From an uncultured Planctomycetales bacterium (GTDB lineage: Bacteria; Planctomycetota; Planctomycetia; Pirellulales; S012-138), in NCBI GenBank assembly GCA_937982665.1, contig CALJLD010000236.1:1-28054 (forward strand): a stretch of 28,054 bases of DNA. The letters are read 5' to 3'. Shown here piece after piece: positions 16,073-23,948 of this stretch; position 1 is the first letter of the stretch; the number at the start of each line of letters is the position of its first letter. Under the pieces are notes generated by a model. The model did not search any database. It saw nothing but the letters and a program-made list of their open reading frames with translations, and was not told where the DNA came from. The position numbers and the translations under genes are program-made.

Positions 16073-17229
16073 ACACCGATGGCTCAAAAATCGCCAGCAA
16101 TAGCCGTGATGCCAGCGGTGGCGGCAATGCGCTGGAGACGGTGGTTGCTTGGGTGCTTTCCGGGCAGCCTCATGAGAATGCGTCCGTGCAGACGGTTGTG
16201 ATCAAGCAACAGCGATTTACAGTTGGCCGACACCTGGAAAACGATCTGTGCATCACCAACCCCAGCGTCTCGGGGCAGCACGCGGAATTCGTACTTTCCG
16301 AAGATGAGATTTATGTTCGCGACTTGGGGAGCACCAACGGAACGTTGCTGAATGGACGTCAGATCAAGGCGCTAACCGGGTTGCGCGATGGCGACATCCT
16401 GCACTTTGGCAGCGCGATGTTTACCGTTCATTCCGGTGAGCAGAAGCCGGCGACCGCCACCATTGCGACTTCGTCCGCGGAGACGGCGATTGCCCAAGTG
16501 CAGTTTGACAAGTTGATCACAAAGCCTGCGATTGATCCGTTCTTTCAACCGATTGTCCGCTTGAGCGACGAAGCCCGCTTGGGTTACGAAGTGCTTTCGC
16601 GGAGCCGACTGGTGGGGCTGGAGACGCCGGCCAAGATGTTCCGCATTGCAGCGCAGCGGACTTCGGAGGCTCAACTCAGCACCGTGTGCCGCTGGGAAGC
16701 GCTCAAGGCTTTGCCGTCGCTTGGCCAAAGGCTGCATTACTATTTGAATACGCATCCCAAAGAAATTGGGACGCCGGAGTTGTTGGCGTCGCTGACGGAA
16801 CTGCGCGCTCAGTTTCCTAATGTCTCGTGCGTCTTGGAAGTTCACGAGTCCGCGATTGCCTCGATGCAGGACTTGCGCGAGTTGCGGCAACACTTGACGA
16901 CCTTAGGAATGGGCCTGGCATACGATGACTTCGGATCGGGCCAGGCGCGTTTGGCTGAACTCGCCGAAGTGCCGCCGGATGTGGTCAAGTTTGACATCAA
17001 GTTAGTGCAAGACCTCGACTCGGCTTCGCCACAGCGGATCGCAACCATTGCGGCGCTCGTCAAGATGGTGGTCGACCTGGGCGTCGTGCCACTTGCCGAA
17101 GGGATCGAAACGCAAGAGGTCAGCAACATCTGCCGTGAGGTTGGATTCCTCTACGGCCAGGGCTACCTATTCGGTAAGCCCAACCCGGCCGAACATTGGC
17201 TTCCGTCTTCCTCTTCGGAGAGCGAGTAA
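16069..17229 (+). CDS. FHA-EAL protein, probable c-di-GMP phosphodiesterase
   Basis: A 386-residue cytoplasmic protein. Residues ~45-120 are an FHA domain, a phosphothreonine-binding fold: TVGRHLENDL, SVSGQH and LGSTNGTLLNG keep R54, S69, H72 and the STNG turn. Residues ~150-375 are an EAL domain. EAL itself is EVL (E174), and the other ligands and catalytic positions seem present: N227 (YLN), E257 (LEVHE), D286 and D287 (YDDFGSG), K307 (VKFD), E344 (AEGIE) and Q364 (GQGYLFGKP). It is therefore predicted to hydrolyse c-di-GMP, gated by binding a phosphoprotein. The start overlaps the GGDEF stop, with GGAGGAGGGGG about 7 nt upstream. The kinase two genes downstream is an obvious candidate source of the phosphothreonine ligand; that link is inference. 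Confidence 0.88.
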   Translation: MNTDGSKIASNSRDASGGGNALETVVAWVLSGQPHENASVQTVVIKQQRFTVGRHLENDLCITNPSVSGQHAEFVLSEDEIYVRDLGSTNGTLLNGRQIKALTGLRDGDILHFGSAMFTVHSGEQKPATATIATSSAETAIAQVQFDKLITKPAIDPFFQPIVRLSDEARLGYEVLSRSRLVGLETPAKMFRIAAQRTSEAQLSTVCRWEALKALPSLGQRLHYYLNTHPKEIGTPELLASLTELRAQFPNVSCVLEVHESAIASMQDLRELRQHLTTLGMGLAYDDFGSGQARLAELAEVPPDVVKFDIKLVQDLDSASPQRIATIAALVKMVVDLGVVPLAEGIETQEVSNICREVGFLYGQGYLFGKPNPAEHWLPSSSSESE

Positions 17230-17237
17230 TTGCTCGT

Positions 17238-17245
17238 AAGGAGGG
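17238..17245 (+). promoter_or_regulatory. Strong Shine-Dalgarno site that sets the AAA ATPase start
   Basis: TAAGGAGGG lies 5-6 nt before the ATG at 17250. The open frame runs 18 codons further upstream, to 17196 inside the EAL gene, but this site decides the start. Confidence 0.8.
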
Positions 17246-17249
17246 AAGC

Positions 17250-18629
17250 ATGATCTCGACGACCAGCGAAAAAGTCCAAGGGCCGGATCCGGCTCTGCTT
17301 GCGGCTTTGCTGGCAGGCGAAAAATACTGGCCGACCGAGCCGCAATCGGTTGGCGAGTTGGGACTGTCCGAACCGTTCCTGGAAGCGCTGATCTGCAAAT
17401 GGCTGCTGTGCAACGGTGACGCCAGTGGTCGCACAATTGCCGCTGAGATTTGCATTCCCTTCACCATCGTCGAGTCCACGCTGAATCGTCTGCGTTCGCG
17501 CAGGTATGTCACTCACAGCGGCGCTGGCCAGTTGAATGACTACGTGTATACGCTGACCGATGATGGACGTTCGCGAGCACGGTCCTTCTATCAAGAGTCG
17601 GCGTATGTTGGCCCTGCGCCGGTGCCATTGATGGATTATGTGATCTCCGTTGAAGCCCAAGCGATTGGTGATGAAGCCATTCGGCGATCGGATCTTGCGG
17701 ACGCCTTCCACGATGTCTCCGTAGCAAGCGATTTGCTGGAACTGTTGGGACCTGCCGTAAACTCCGGAAGCGGCATGTTTCTCTACGGGGCTCCCGGCAA
17801 TGGTAAGTCCACGCTGGCCAATCGAATCACCGCATGTTTCGGTCAGTCGATCTGGCTTCCGCATGCAGTCATTGACGGTCGCGAGATCATCACTGTCTAC
17901 GATCCCGCATACCATCGTCCGGCTTCTGCGGAAGCGCACGCTTCGTCAAGCGATTTTGACAAGCGTTGGATCAGGGTCCGTCGTCCCACTGTCGTCGTCG
18001 GTGGTGAGTTGACGATGGACAACCTTGAGATCAGCCATGATCCGGTCTCCAAAATCAGCGAAGCACCACTGCAGATGAAAAGCAACTGCGGGTGTTTGTT
18101 GATCGATGACTTCGGACGTCAACGGGTTGAGCCGGCGGAACTGCTGAACCGCTGGATCATTCCGCTGGAAAGCAAACATGACTTCCTGACTCTCTCCACA
18201 GGGAAGAAGATCCAGGTTCCGTTTGAGCAGTTGATCATCTTCTCAACCAACTTGGACCCCGCGGACCTTGTCGACGAAGCGTTCTTGCGGCGGATTCCCT
18301 ATCGAATTGAAGTCAAAGACCCGGACACAGACGAGTTCCATTCACTGTTCCAATTGGCCGCGGCCAGCGCCGGCTGCGAATACGATCCGGACTCGGTGAA
18401 TCACCTGCTGGAAAAACACTACCGGCCAAATCGCCGTCCGCTGCGTCGCTGCCACGCGCGCGATTTGCTGTTGCTGCTGCGAAACTTTTGCACGTACAAC
18501 GAACTCCAACTCGAAATGCGTCCTGATTATTTTGATCGCGTCGCAAAGAGCTTCTTTACCCGCGAACTTGCAGGCGATGGAGAATCCCATCCGTCGCAAG
18601 CGGGAATAGGAGGCACAAATGGACACTAA
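17250..18629 (+). CDS. Winged-helix AAA ATPase
   Basis: A 459-residue cytoplasmic protein. Residues ~45-115 look like a winged helix (AAEICIPFTIVESTLNRLRSRRYVTHSG, then a YVYTLTDDG wing). An AAA module follows: Walker A GAPGNGKST at 180-188 (K186), Walker B CLLIDDFGRQ with D286/D287, sensor 1 in IIFSTNLDP (N334), and an Arg pair in EAFLRRIPYRI (348-349). Motifs VGGELT, FGRQR, LLNRWIIPLE and VDEAFLRRI recall a family of stand-alone AAA ATPases that I remember as frequent beside Tad/Flp pilus genes; that comparison is from memory. The role could be remodelling of the kinase-tubulin protein or DNA/protein binding. It is 20 nt after the EAL gene and overlaps the kinase gene by 11 nt. Confidence 0.82.
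   Translation: MISTTSEKVQGPDPALLAALLAGEKYWPTEPQSVGELGLSEPFLEALICKWLLCNGDASGRTIAAEICIPFTIVESTLNRLRSRRYVTHSGAGQLNDYVYTLTDDGRSRARSFYQESAYVGPAPVPLMDYVISVEAQAIGDEAIRRSDLADAFHDVSVASDLLELLGPAVNSGSGMFLYGAPGNGKSTLANRITACFGQSIWLPHAVIDGREIITVYDPAYHRPASAEAHASSSDFDKRWIRVRRPTVVVGGELTMDNLEISHDPVSKISEAPLQMKSNCGCLLIDDFGRQRVEPAELLNRWIIPLESKHDFLTLSTGKKIQVPFEQLIIFSTNLDPADLVDEAFLRRIPYRIEVKDPDTDEFHSLFQLAAASAGCEYDPDSVNHLLEKHYRPNRRPLRRCHARDLLLLLRNFCTYNELQLEMRPDYFDRVAKSFFTRELAGDGESHPSQAGIGGTNGH
18608..18613 (+). promoter_or_regulatory. Shine-Dalgarno site of the kinase-tubulin gene, inside the AAA gene
   Basis: AGGAGG lies 5 nt before the ATG at 18619 and within the last codons of the ATPase gene, which ends at 18629. 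This supports translation of both genes from one mRNA. Confidence 0.8.
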
Positions 18630-21600
18630 TCTTGAGATCTCCAAAACCAGCGTCTTAAGCGGTGATGCAGCAACACCGGATGAGCCACAATTGCAGATAG
18701 CCGGCTACACGCTCGAAAAGAGCATTGGCGCCGGCGGTTATGGCGAAGTGTGGAAAGCTATCGGCCCCGGCGGTTTCGCCAAGGCCGTAAAAATCCTGCA
18801 CGGAAAACTCGACGGCCAACAAGCGGAGATCGAACTCAAATCTCTGGAGCGGGTCCGGGAACTGCGACACCCGTTCCTGATGAACATCGAGCGAATTGAA
18901 GTTTGCGATGGCAAGTTGATCGTCGTTTCAGAGTTGGCCGATACCTGCATGGAGAAACGCTTCAAGCAGGCCAGAGAAGAGGGACTCAAGGGGATCCCGC
19001 GAGAAGAATTGTTGGGCTACTTGCGCGACGCGGCGGATGCACTCGACTTCATGTTGAGTCGTGGCGGCTTGCAACATCTTGATATCAAGCCGGCAAACAT
19101 ATTGTTGTTAGGCGATCACGCGAAGGTTGGCGATTTCGGTCTCACCAAAGACGTGACCGCGGCCGGAGTCTCCATGCTCGGCGGTTTTACGCCGCTGTAT
19201 TCCGCGCCGGAGATTTTTGAAGGCCAACCCAGCCGACAAAGCGACCAATACAGTCTTGCGATCGTCTATCAGACGATGCTGACGGGCGAGCCGCCATTTG
19301 CGGGCCGGACAGCTGCGCAATTGACGGCGCAACATTTAAGCAGCACGCCGGATTTGACATCCTTAGCACCGGCGGACCGTCCGGTTGTGGCCAGGGCTTT
19401 GTCCAAGAATCCACAAGCACGCTTCAGTGGCTGCCGCGAATTTGTCGACGCGCTCAGCCGCAAGAAGGTCTCATCGCAGAGCTACGGATCAGGCGGAAAA
19501 TCGGGATATGAGTCGCTGCCGGCGGTTACAAAGAGTACGCGCGTCGTCAACGCTGAGACGATGGCCGCGGCTGAGGATGACAGCGCTCTCGAAATCAAAC
19601 CAATTCAACCCGATAACCGCAAAGAACTGTCCGCCAACTTTCGACCAACTTTGGTCTTGGCTGTTGGTGGGCTGGGCGGCCAGGTCCTGAGTTTCCTCAA
19701 GCAGGAACTGCGGCAGAGTTTCGCAGCGGACTCGCTGAAGTCATTCCCCTTGGTCTATCTGGACACCGACTCTCGCGCATTGCGGTCCGTACGCGCAGAT
19801 GGGTACGAACCAGGACTTGCCGACGACGAAGTGCTTCAAATTCCGCTGCGTTCCTCAAAAGAACTACGAACGCAGACAGACAAGCCACTCAAATGGCTGA
19901 GCCGTCGCTGGCTGTTCAACATCCCAAAAACGGGACAGGTTGAAGGCATGCGACCCTTGGGTCGCCTGGCATTGGTCGATCAGCAAGAGCGAGTGCGGCA
20001 ACATATCCTTGAATCGATCCAAACGGCCATCGCGGAAGAATCCGTCGCGGAGACGTGTGAGGCGACCAGGCTGCAAATCAGCGCAGGCCCAATTGATGTT
20101 GTGCTGGTGGCATCAACTTCCGGTGGAACCGGCAGCGGGGCCGTGCTTGATTTGTCGTATCTCGTTCGCGAAGTTAGTGCCGCCAACAACATCGAACTGG
20201 GTTCTGTAACCGGAGTTTTGCTCCACGGAACTGGCACAACACGACAAGCCAACGATGTGCAGCAGGCTTGTACCGTCAGTTTGCTCCGCGAGTTGCAGCA
20301 CTACAACACGCCAGGGCTCAAAGAGCCGCGTGGTGTTGCTCCAACAGAAACCGAGGCGCGCCCCTTTGATCATTCGTATTTGATTCATCTCGGCGATGAG
20401 TTGAGTGACCAGGAATTCGCCGCGCAACTGCGAACCGTTGGCGACTATCTATTTCACACACTGGTGACGCCAGCCCGCGCCAACTTTCTCAATTGGAGAG
20501 AGCGCGACGGTGATCCCAACTCGGACATTTCGCCGACGGCCGTGCGAACGTTTGGTATCTCCGCGATTGAAGAGGACACGTTCAAGTCCTCACAAATCGA
20601 AGCGGAACGTTTCTGCAATGGCATCGTCAGCGTGTGGACGCGATCTGGGCAGTCCGAATCTACATCACCAGCGGAACCAACAGAAACGCGCGATCTGCTC
20701 GCGGAATTCAAGCTGTCTCCCAATGAGCTGACTCAATCGATCAGCGCGGCTCACAAAAGCGAAGCCGGACAGCAGTTGCACAAATCCGCGGTGCAGTATG
20801 CCAGCCAATTGTTGAAGCAATGCTCAGGAACACCTGAAGAGCAACAACGGCTCTTGGTTCGCCTTGCCAACGCTTTGCTCAAGAATCCGAAAAGTGGCGA
20901 CCCTGCCGGAGCGGCCAGCCTGCTGCCGAAAGCTCAACAGATTTTTGGCGAGTTTGTGCCGACCGTGGGATCAACAACCGGTCGATTGGAAGAGCAACTC
21001 TCGCTTTTGTTAGACAGCCCTGGCCGCTTCGCTTTGGTGGAGGCAGCCCTTGGTCAGATCTTGGGCACGCTGGACGCAGCGGCGCGCGGCAATGATCGCA
21101 CGCTGAGTTCCATCGCAAATGCGATCAAAGCTTACTGCCAGCCTTCGCAAACTGCTCAGCCAGTGGGCATCGATACCTACGCAAATCAACTGGTGCAGCT
21201 TTGTGAGAAGTGTTGCGAGTACGCGATCTATCAGGCCGCGAAGGTTCACTTGTCACAAATCCAGGAAGAGTTGGCCGGAGTCGCATCGCAAGTCTTGGCG
21301 TTGCGGGGCATGGTTGCTCGTATTGAAAAAGACAGGACGTCCGAGTCAGCGGCCAATATCCCAACGAATGCCGAACTTGCCGCCTTCGACAAGTTCTTGC
21401 TGTCGAGCGATGCGTTTCGACTGCGTGCGTTCCTGGAAACCGGCGATCCCGCGGAATTGTGGAAGGCTTTGCGGCAAGCCGCGACGGCCTTCTGGCGGGC
21501 GAACTCTTTGACAACTGAGGAAGAGTCGACCGAAGATCAATCGGAATTCCCAGCTTCCGCGCATCCTGGCTTGAAGAACACCGGGGGTTGGCGACACGTG

Positions 21601-21828
21601 GTGGCCGTGCTCCCGCCATCCGCGGAAGAAGAAACCTGGCGGGCAAAGCTGCAAGAAGAATTTGGCGACTGCGTCTCGACGCATCAATCGGACAAAGACA
21701 AACTCACCGTCTGTTGCGAAGTGGACGGCATCGAGATTAGTCACATCGTCAAGAATTTCTTGCGGTATCATCCGCATCTGGCGGAAGTCGCCCAACGGAT
21801 TCATGTCCGCAACGACATCAGTTGGTAA
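18619..21828 (+). CDS. Ser/Thr protein kinase fused to a tubulin/FtsZ-like domain
   Basis: A 1069-residue protein with no membrane segment. Residues ~30-280 are a Hanks-type kinase: glycine loop GAGGYG (37-42), ATP lysine K58 (AVKIL), catalytic loop HLDIKPAN (153-160, Leu in place of the usual Arg), DFG (172-174) and APE (196-198). The catalytic residues are present, so it should be active. After a linker rich in Ser/Gly (281-340), residues ~341-600 resemble a tubulin-superfamily domain of the Tubulin_2 type: an N-terminal strand and turn AVGGLGGQVL (348-357), then SGGTGSG at 501-507, which fits the tubulin signature [SAG]GGTG[SA]G, in a strand-turn-helix setting (DVVLVAST... AVLDLSYLVRE). 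The last ~470 residues are mostly helical and end in a small mixed domain; no family is seen there. GTP binding and assembly are predicted, not shown. Confidence 0.85.
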   Translation: MDTNLEISKTSVLSGDAATPDEPQLQIAGYTLEKSIGAGGYGEVWKAIGPGGFAKAVKILHGKLDGQQAEIELKSLERVRELRHPFLMNIERIEVCDGKLIVVSELADTCMEKRFKQAREEGLKGIPREELLGYLRDAADALDFMLSRGGLQHLDIKPANILLLGDHAKVGDFGLTKDVTAAGVSMLGGFTPLYSAPEIFEGQPSRQSDQYSLAIVYQTMLTGEPPFAGRTAAQLTAQHLSSTPDLTSLAPADRPVVARALSKNPQARFSGCREFVDALSRKKVSSQSYGSGGKSGYESLPAVTKSTRVVNAETMAAAEDDSALEIKPIQPDNRKELSANFRPTLVLAVGGLGGQVLSFLKQELRQSFAADSLKSFPLVYLDTDSRALRSVRADGYEPGLADDEVLQIPLRSSKELRTQTDKPLKWLSRRWLFNIPKTGQVEGMRPLGRLALVDQQERVRQHILESIQTAIAEESVAETCEATRLQISAGPIDVVLVASTSGGTGSGAVLDLSYLVREVSAANNIELGSVTGVLLHGTGTTRQANDVQQACTVSLLRELQHYNTPGLKEPRGVAPTETEARPFDHSYLIHLGDELSDQEFAAQLRTVGDYLFHTLVTPARANFLNWRERDGDPNSDISPTAVRTFGISAIEEDTFKSSQIEAERFCNGIVSVWTRSGQSESTSPAEPTETRDLLAEFKLSPNELTQSISAAHKSEAGQQLHKSAVQYASQLLKQCSGTPEEQQRLLVRLANALLKNPKSGDPAGAASLLPKAQQIFGEFVPTVGSTTGRLEEQLSLLLDSPGRFALVEAALGQILGTLDAAARGNDRTLSSIANAIKAYCQPSQTAQPVGIDTYANQLVQLCEKCCEYAIYQAAKVHLSQIQEELAGVASQVLALRGMVARIEKDRTSESAANIPTNAELAAFDKFLLSSDAFRLRAFLETGDPAELWKALRQAATAFWRANSLTTEEESTEDQSEFPASAHPGLKNTGGWRHVVAVLPPSAEEETWRAKLQEEFGDCVSTHQSDKDKLTVCCEVDGIEISHIVKNFLRYHPHLAEVAQRIHVRNDISW

Positions 21829-21853
21829 GCGGTCGACTTGATTCAAAGAAGCG

Positions 21854-22258
21854 GTGACGGCCATGACGACATTACGATTCCGCGCCGCCAGTGATTCCGT
21901 GCCGACATCGCTGATCGCGCGACTGCGGAAAATGACGAGCTTGTCAATCTCCGACATCCGTCAACGCGCCGCTTCGGGTACTCCGCTGTTGGAGATCACG
22001 CCATTTGAGAACGATTGGGAAGACACTCGCGAGCTGTTGGTAGAACTCGCGCAAGAAATCGCCACGGGAGAGTTGCCCTTAACCGTGTGCGAAGTCTTCG
22101 ATGAGCAGGAGTCGCCTGTCGATAATGAGATGCTCACGAATCTGATTGGGCAGTGTCGCGAGATAGAGTTGGAAACGCAGCGAAACACAATGTTGGAGAG
22201 CGGCGAGATCAGCGACCCTGACGATTTTGAACCGCAGGACGAAGACTGGACCCAATAA
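21854..22258 (+). CDS. Small protein with a bL12 C-terminal-like fold
   Basis: A 134-residue acidic protein, last in the signalling cluster, 25 nt after the kinase-tubulin stop. It could start at the GTG at 21854 or the ATG at 21863; both have only weak upstream purine runs. Residues ~5-65 follow the order strand-helix-helix-strand-helix (TLRFRA, SLIARLRKMTSL, SISDIRQRAASG, PLLEITPF, DWEDTRELLVELAQEI), which is like the C-terminal domain of ribosomal protein bL12, and the LRKMTSLSISDIRQ stretch resembles its first helices. The last third is acidic and ends PQDEDWTQ. It might be an adaptor for a partner in the cluster. This is a fold guess from pattern, not a recognised family. Confidence 0.7.
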   Translation: MTAMTTLRFRAASDSVPTSLIARLRKMTSLSISDIRQRAASGTPLLEITPFENDWEDTRELLVELAQEIATGELPLTVCEVFDEQESPVDNEMLTNLIGQCREIELETQRNTMLESGEISDPDDFEPQDEDWTQ

Positions 22259-22267
22259 AACTATTGG
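22252..22267. terminator. Tiny hairpin spanning both stops of convergent genes
   Basis: CCAATA, AAAC, TATTGG is a perfect six-base inverted repeat that contains the TAA of the plus-strand gene (22256-22258) and the TAG of the minus-strand gene (22261-22263). The two genes are only 2 bp apart. The stem is AT-rich and weak, so a terminator role is uncertain. Confidence 0.35.
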
Positions 22268-23802
22268 CAATGTTCCAGAATCCAATCGCCAATCAGTTTT
22301 AGCGCGTCCGGCGAAAACGTCTCTTCGATCTGCCCGTACTCATTGGGCGCTCCGGTTTCAGACGTTTGAAACAAGTGGTTCAAGCCGGGCAGTTCTTTGA
22401 CCACAAAGTCAGCGTTTCCACCCGCCTGCAGGGCTTCTTCGATCTCAGGCAGATTGACTTTGGGATTGACTTGCGTGTCTTTGCTGCCAATCACGGCCAG
22501 CACCGGCTGCTTGACCTGAGTTAACGCTCCACGCGGATCATAGGGGATGAAGAAATCCATCCACGGCGACATCAGTCGCTCTAAAGACGCCGCCGATTGC
22601 TTGACCAACTCGTCAACCCACTCCTCGCGCGTGTCCAATTCTTCTGGCAGTTCTTCGCCAAGGTTGAGCGATTCCTTCAAAGTCTCGTCGTCTTCTTTCT
22701 CTATCATTTCGCGGGCGAAAGCGCTGGCTTGTTTGCGGATTTCCGCCGGGTCGTCGCCTTCGCGAATGATGCGGAGATAACCTCTCAGCGTTTCGATCGA
22801 GTCCGCTGTATCTGCGTCAGGATCCATCGAGAGAATGATGTCTCGCGTTTGCGTGATCAGAATCTCTTCGCCTGTCACGCCAGGACCGGCGAGCAGAATG
22901 ATGAACGCCACTTGTTCGGACTGATTGGCAACCATCGGGGCGATTAACCCGCCTTCGCTGTGGCCCATGACGCCAATGTGGTTTGCGTCAATCTTGTCTT
23001 GAGTGGCGAGAAACTCAACGCCGGCCAGCGCGTCCGTGGCGAAGTCTTCCGTCGTTGCTGTTGCGGGGTTGCCTGTTGATCCGCCAACGCCGCGGTCATC
23101 AAACCGCAACACGGCCACTCCGCGTTTGGCGAGATCATCCGCAATCACCCAAAACGGCTTATGCCCAAAGATCGTTTCGTCACGGTCCTGCGCACCTGAG
23201 CCGGAGACCATGACAACGGCAGGGAAGGGACCTTCGCCACTGGGGATGGTCAAAGTGCCAGCGAGCTTCACGCCTTCAGCATGCGGGTTGTCATATTCCA
23301 CTTCCCGCACTTCGTATTCGAACGGCGGCTGCGGCATTTGCGGTCGCGCGCGTTCCTCAGCGGCTTTGCGCTCCAGCACAAGCGGAAAGCTCATTCCGGC
23401 TTGTTTGAAAGTGCAGTCGAGCTTGCTGCCGTCCTCGGAAAGTGTGCCGCTGACTTCGACGGTCAATCCGGGGATCTTCAACGCGAACTCGCGACCTTCC
23501 AGTGTCACGCTGTCCACGGGGATGCCTTTAGCGCCCTGATCCGGCGAGTCCATGGTGGCGGTGTATTTGCCTTCGCCTTCTTCCTCGATGTTGAACACCA
23601 GTTGAAGTTGCAAAGCGCCGACATTCAACATGCCGCTCCATGTCCCAGCGATTCCCTCGGCGCTCGTCGGCCTTTCGTTATTCGCTTGTTGGTCTTGTGT
23701 TGGCCGAAGGTCATAAGCCGCAGCTTGCGTAGTCAAGCATTGGGCGCTGAAGCAAACGCACGCAACGATTACAAGAATCAACTGGGAAAGGCGAAGGCTC
23801 AT
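22261..23802 (-). CDS. Secreted alpha/beta hydrolase with N-terminal beta domain
   Basis: A 513-residue protein. The start at 23802 gives a signal peptide (MSLRLSQLILVIVACVCF to TTQAAA); the longer frame to 23916 does not. Residues ~50-145 form a small beta-rich domain (GTWSGMLNVGALQLQLVFNI, MDSPDQGAKGIPVDSV) that often precedes this hydrolase type. The alpha/beta hydrolase domain follows: FDDRGVGGS (oxyanion region), the nucleophile elbow GHSEGG with S282, then D442 (VIGSKDTQVNP) and H476 (LPGLNHLF) completing a triad. It is likely an esterase or peptidase-like enzyme acting outside the cytoplasm; substrate unknown. A helical insertion (about 310-410) covers the fold as a lid. It lies 147 bp after the gene at 23949 on the same strand. 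Confidence 0.87.
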   Translation of the reverse strand: MSLRLSQLILVIVACVCFSAQCLTTQAAAYDLRPTQDQQANNERPTSAEGIAGTWSGMLNVGALQLQLVFNIEEEGEGKYTATMDSPDQGAKGIPVDSVTLEGREFALKIPGLTVEVSGTLSEDGSKLDCTFKQAGMSFPLVLERKAAEERARPQMPQPPFEYEVREVEYDNPHAEGVKLAGTLTIPSGEGPFPAVVMVSGSGAQDRDETIFGHKPFWVIADDLAKRGVAVLRFDDRGVGGSTGNPATATTEDFATDALAGVEFLATQDKIDANHIGVMGHSEGGLIAPMVANQSEQVAFIILLAGPGVTGEEILITQTRDIILSMDPDADTADSIETLRGYLRIIREGDDPAEIRKQASAFAREMIEKEDDETLKESLNLGEELPEELDTREEWVDELVKQSAASLERLMSPWMDFFIPYDPRGALTQVKQPVLAVIGSKDTQVNPKVNLPEIEEALQAGGNADFVVKELPGLNHLFQTSETGAPNEYGQIEETFSPDALKLIGDWILEHCQ

Positions 23803-23948
23803 AGCACGATTCCGAATTGGCGGGAGGTCGGCGGCGATATGTGGTTGGTCGATTATGGTTTGTCCTGGGGACGACCAGTCATCGAATATACCAACATCCG
23901 CCGCTGCCGGTTTCAACCGCCAATTCGGGATTGCCGACTGCTCGCTTA

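Noticed and set aside
15026..22258. The cluster as an anti-phage defence island
   Set aside because: Kinase and ATPase genes occur in some defence systems, but no nuclease, toxin, integrase or other defence gene is nearby and composition matches the surroundings; signalling fits better.
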